Shown here one piece after another: positions 61,972 to 64,000 of a stretch of DNA of 64,000 nucleotides. The stretch's first letter is position 1. Each line of letters begins with the position of its first letter. The position numbers and the translations under genes are program-made. Source of the DNA: Eucalyptus grandis. Taxonomy: Eukaryota > Streptophyta > Magnoliopsida > Myrtales > Myrtaceae. The notes beneath the pieces were generated by a model that had not been told where the DNA came from, did no database searches, and saw only the letters and a program-made list of their open reading frames with translations. The stretch covers positions 27,897,088 to 27,961,087 of the forward strand of contig NC_052615.1 of NCBI RefSeq assembly GCF_016545825.1. The letters run 5' to 3'.

Positions 61972-64000
61972 TCAATTCTTCTTCAGCAACCCGAACTCGC
62001 CCATTCTCGCGATCGCCTTCTCGAGCTGGCCCCACTTCTGCTCGAGCGTTCCGATGTACCCGACCGACATGCGCACGAGCCCCGGCGAGATCCCGGCCAG
62101 CGCTTGCTCCTCCTCGCTCATCTCACTGCTGGTGCTGCTCCCCGAGCACGACATGAGCGTCTCGTAGTACCCCAGGCTCACGGCCATGAACCCGAACTGC
62201 GTGACGTTCTGCAGGTGGTGCATCAGCCGGTTGGCCCGCTCCTCCGTCTCCATGTCCACGCACATGAGCCCGCCGTACCCGTAGTCCTTGTTGGCCATCG
62301 ACTTGAGGAGCACGTGGTCCGGGTGGTCCTCGAGGCCCGGGTACACGACCTTGAGGCCCATCTTCTTGAGCCGGGTCGCGAAGGTGAGGGCCCGGTTGCA
62401 GTGCTCCTTCATCCGGAGGGCCAGGTGGGGGATCCTCTCGGAGAGCTCGAACGCGACCTTGGCGTTCATGGTCGGGCCGAGGAGCATCAACGCTCCCTGG
62501 TGGAGGTCCATCATCGAGTTCACTAGTTTCGCCGGCCCGCAGACCGCGCCTGCATCATTTCCACGGAAAAAAATATCAAGGGTCACTAATCGCACTTTGG
62601 AAATATGAACATTTCAATTTCGCGTACGTAACCATTTTGGTATATTCTTATTTGCAAGTTCGAACATGTATCCGCAACATTCGGTATAGAGAGAAGAATA
62701 CGTCTTTCCACTTTGCAGAAATCTATGTTCTCCCGTGACTAGGACAGACCAAACTCAGGGCCTTGGCCTGTTCTATTTTGGAGGGATCAAGATTGGCATC
62801 GCCAGGTATAATAGGACAGAAGCGTGTCAGCAATATAATGCGCCAGATCAACCAATGGGAGCTGGGCCTTGTTTTCGACACATACGCAAATGTCCAAAGG
62901 AACAAGACATGCCAGCGGAAAAAGCGAATTACTTTATTAAAAAATACTAGATGTGGTCAGGACTAAGAGAATATGAAATTTAGTCGATTATCAACTGACG
63001 TTGTCGAACAGCTCAGATGGGAATTTCGTGTTTAACTGCTATGGCAATCTACCAATCTAGACAAGATAAAAATGCGCTAATCTAATGTTTTGATTAGCAC
63101 TCCATATCATCAGTTTGTCTAGTTTTGATTAGTTCTTTTGTTTAGAGGAGGACATCATCAATCAGAATGGAATATACTAACTGCGTGAGTCCAAGGTCGA
63201 CATCACTTTCAGGATTCAAAGAATCAAAACCCAATAATCCTGTCGTCCACTATAGACTTAAAATATATCTTTAGATCCCACACACTTTCCCAAGCAACTT
63301 CAGGACAAAAATCTAATGTTATTTGACAAGTCATGTGGTCATTACTTATGTGGCGATGCTCGAATTTATAAAAATATGTATTTTTGGAATCATATATCAT
63401 TATTTAAGAGCCTAAATCCAGTCAAATATGTCAAAGATCCCTCCTATCGCCGTACTGACTCATTTTTATTTTTCCATCCTAGAACCATTGGGGTACTCTT
63501 ATCATCGATTTGAAAAAAGAAGCATTTTAAAAGGAAAAAGACAACCTTTTGTCCCGTCAGTCGGGGCCATGCAAGAGAGTCTCGTGATCGATTCGATTCA
63601 AAGGATTTTTTTTTTTTTTTTTTGAACAGGCGATTCAAAGGATTAGGTTCGTGACAATTTCTTGATTTTGCCAACATGGAGACACGTGTCGAAATCGGAA
63701 TCAATCCCAACAAAAGAAGATGTGTACTGATCAAAGAGAAGAGACGCGCACCTGCGATGATGTCGGCCCCACCACTGATGAACTTGGAGATGCTGTGCAC
63801 CACCACGTCGGCGCCGAGCCGGGCCGGGGACAGGACCATCGGCGCGAACGTGTTGTCGACGACCACCGTCACGCCCTTGTCGTGGGCCAGCCGGCAGAGC
63901 TCCGGTATGTCGGCGACGGTCAGCGTCGGGTTCGAGACGGACTCGAAGTAAAGCACCTTGGTCCGGCCCTGGACCACGGCGGCCGCCACCGCGGCGTGGT
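61972..64000 (-). CDS. MGL: Methionine gamma-lyase, C-terminal two exons (partial)
   Basis: Exons 64000-63752 and 62549-61972 join in frame (GCAG/GTGCGC ... TGCAG/GC); the 5' part lies beyond the window. The encoded stretch matches plant methionine gamma-lyase, a cytosolic PLP enzyme of the Cys/Met-metabolism family that splits methionine into methanethiol, 2-oxobutyrate and ammonia, feeding isoleucine synthesis under stress. Seen: DNTFAP, and VVHSISKFISGGADIIAG with the PLP-binding Lys at 63785-63783, then the C-terminal domain with GISPGLVRMSVGYIGTLEQKW before the stop. About 275 residues are present. No frameshift or stop in the exons, so the gene looks intact. The intron is about 1.2 kb. 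Confidence 0.93.
62550..63751 (-). other. Intron of methionine gamma-lyase
   Basis: GT-AG intron of about 1.2 kb. It carries a tiny poly(A) retro-insertion with a 14-bp target duplication (63594-63644). The short open frames inside it are not supported. Confidence 0.85.
63594..63644 (-). mobile_element. Ultra-truncated poly(A) retro-insertion with 14-bp target duplication
   Basis: CGATTCAAAGGATT occurs at 63594-63607 and 63631-63644. Between them lie an 18-base T run (poly(A) on the minus strand, overlapping the first copy) and only about seven other bases. This is the signature of LINE-driven target-primed reverse transcription that aborted almost at once. Confidence 0.7.

Noticed and set aside
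61843..62526. 227-codon plus-strand frame
   Set aside because: Antisense of the last methionine gamma-lyase exon; Arg/His/Leu-rich by composition.

Overview
The window is nuclear DNA from a dicot plant. Three protein-coding genes have intron structure and plant-specific families, one MIR166 locus is present, and most of the rest is AT-rich intergenic DNA full of plant-type transposable-element debris. The mix (foldback elements, TRIM/LTR relics, SINEs, LINE tails, an endogenous pararetrovirus) and the very GC-rich CYP78A exon 1 would fit a woody eudicot, perhaps Myrtaceae/Eucalyptus-like. That assignment is inference, not proven here.

Layout. 2.7-7.1 kb (+): a complete four-exon BODYGUARD-type alpha/beta-hydrolase gene (cuticle formation). 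7.1-17 kb: intergenic, with a foldback repeat, a SINE with target duplication and tandem miniature LTR elements. About 17.7-17.1 kb (-): a MIR166 gene with TATA box, GA-rich leader and a miR166*/miR166 hairpin. 18-41 kb: gene desert with tandem repeats, a relic of a HOP/STI1 co-chaperone first exon, foldback repeats and an orphan-looking promoter with two G-boxes. 41.1-43.0 kb (+): a complete two-exon CYP78A cytochrome P450. 44.5 kb: a small solo LTR.

47.8-58.5 kb is a nested stack. A foldback element is split by an inverted, decayed, near full-length Caulimoviridae-type endogenous pararetrovirus (florendovirus-like order: movement protein, coat protein, protease, RT, RNase H). Its RNase H region is split by a 3.16-kb hAT-type element with an 8-bp target duplication. 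That hAT element carries a broken fragment resembling a nucellin-like aspartyl protease. This stack gives a readable order of events and is the most interesting part of the window.

58.5-61.9 kb: nested MITE-like repeats and the 3' end of a LINE. 61.97-64.0 kb (-): the last two exons of methionine gamma-lyase, whose 5' part lies beyond the window; its intron contains an extremely truncated retro-insertion.

The genes (BODYGUARD, MIR166, CYP78A, methionine gamma-lyase) are independent single-gene units with their own promoters. I see no operon-like or pathway cluster.
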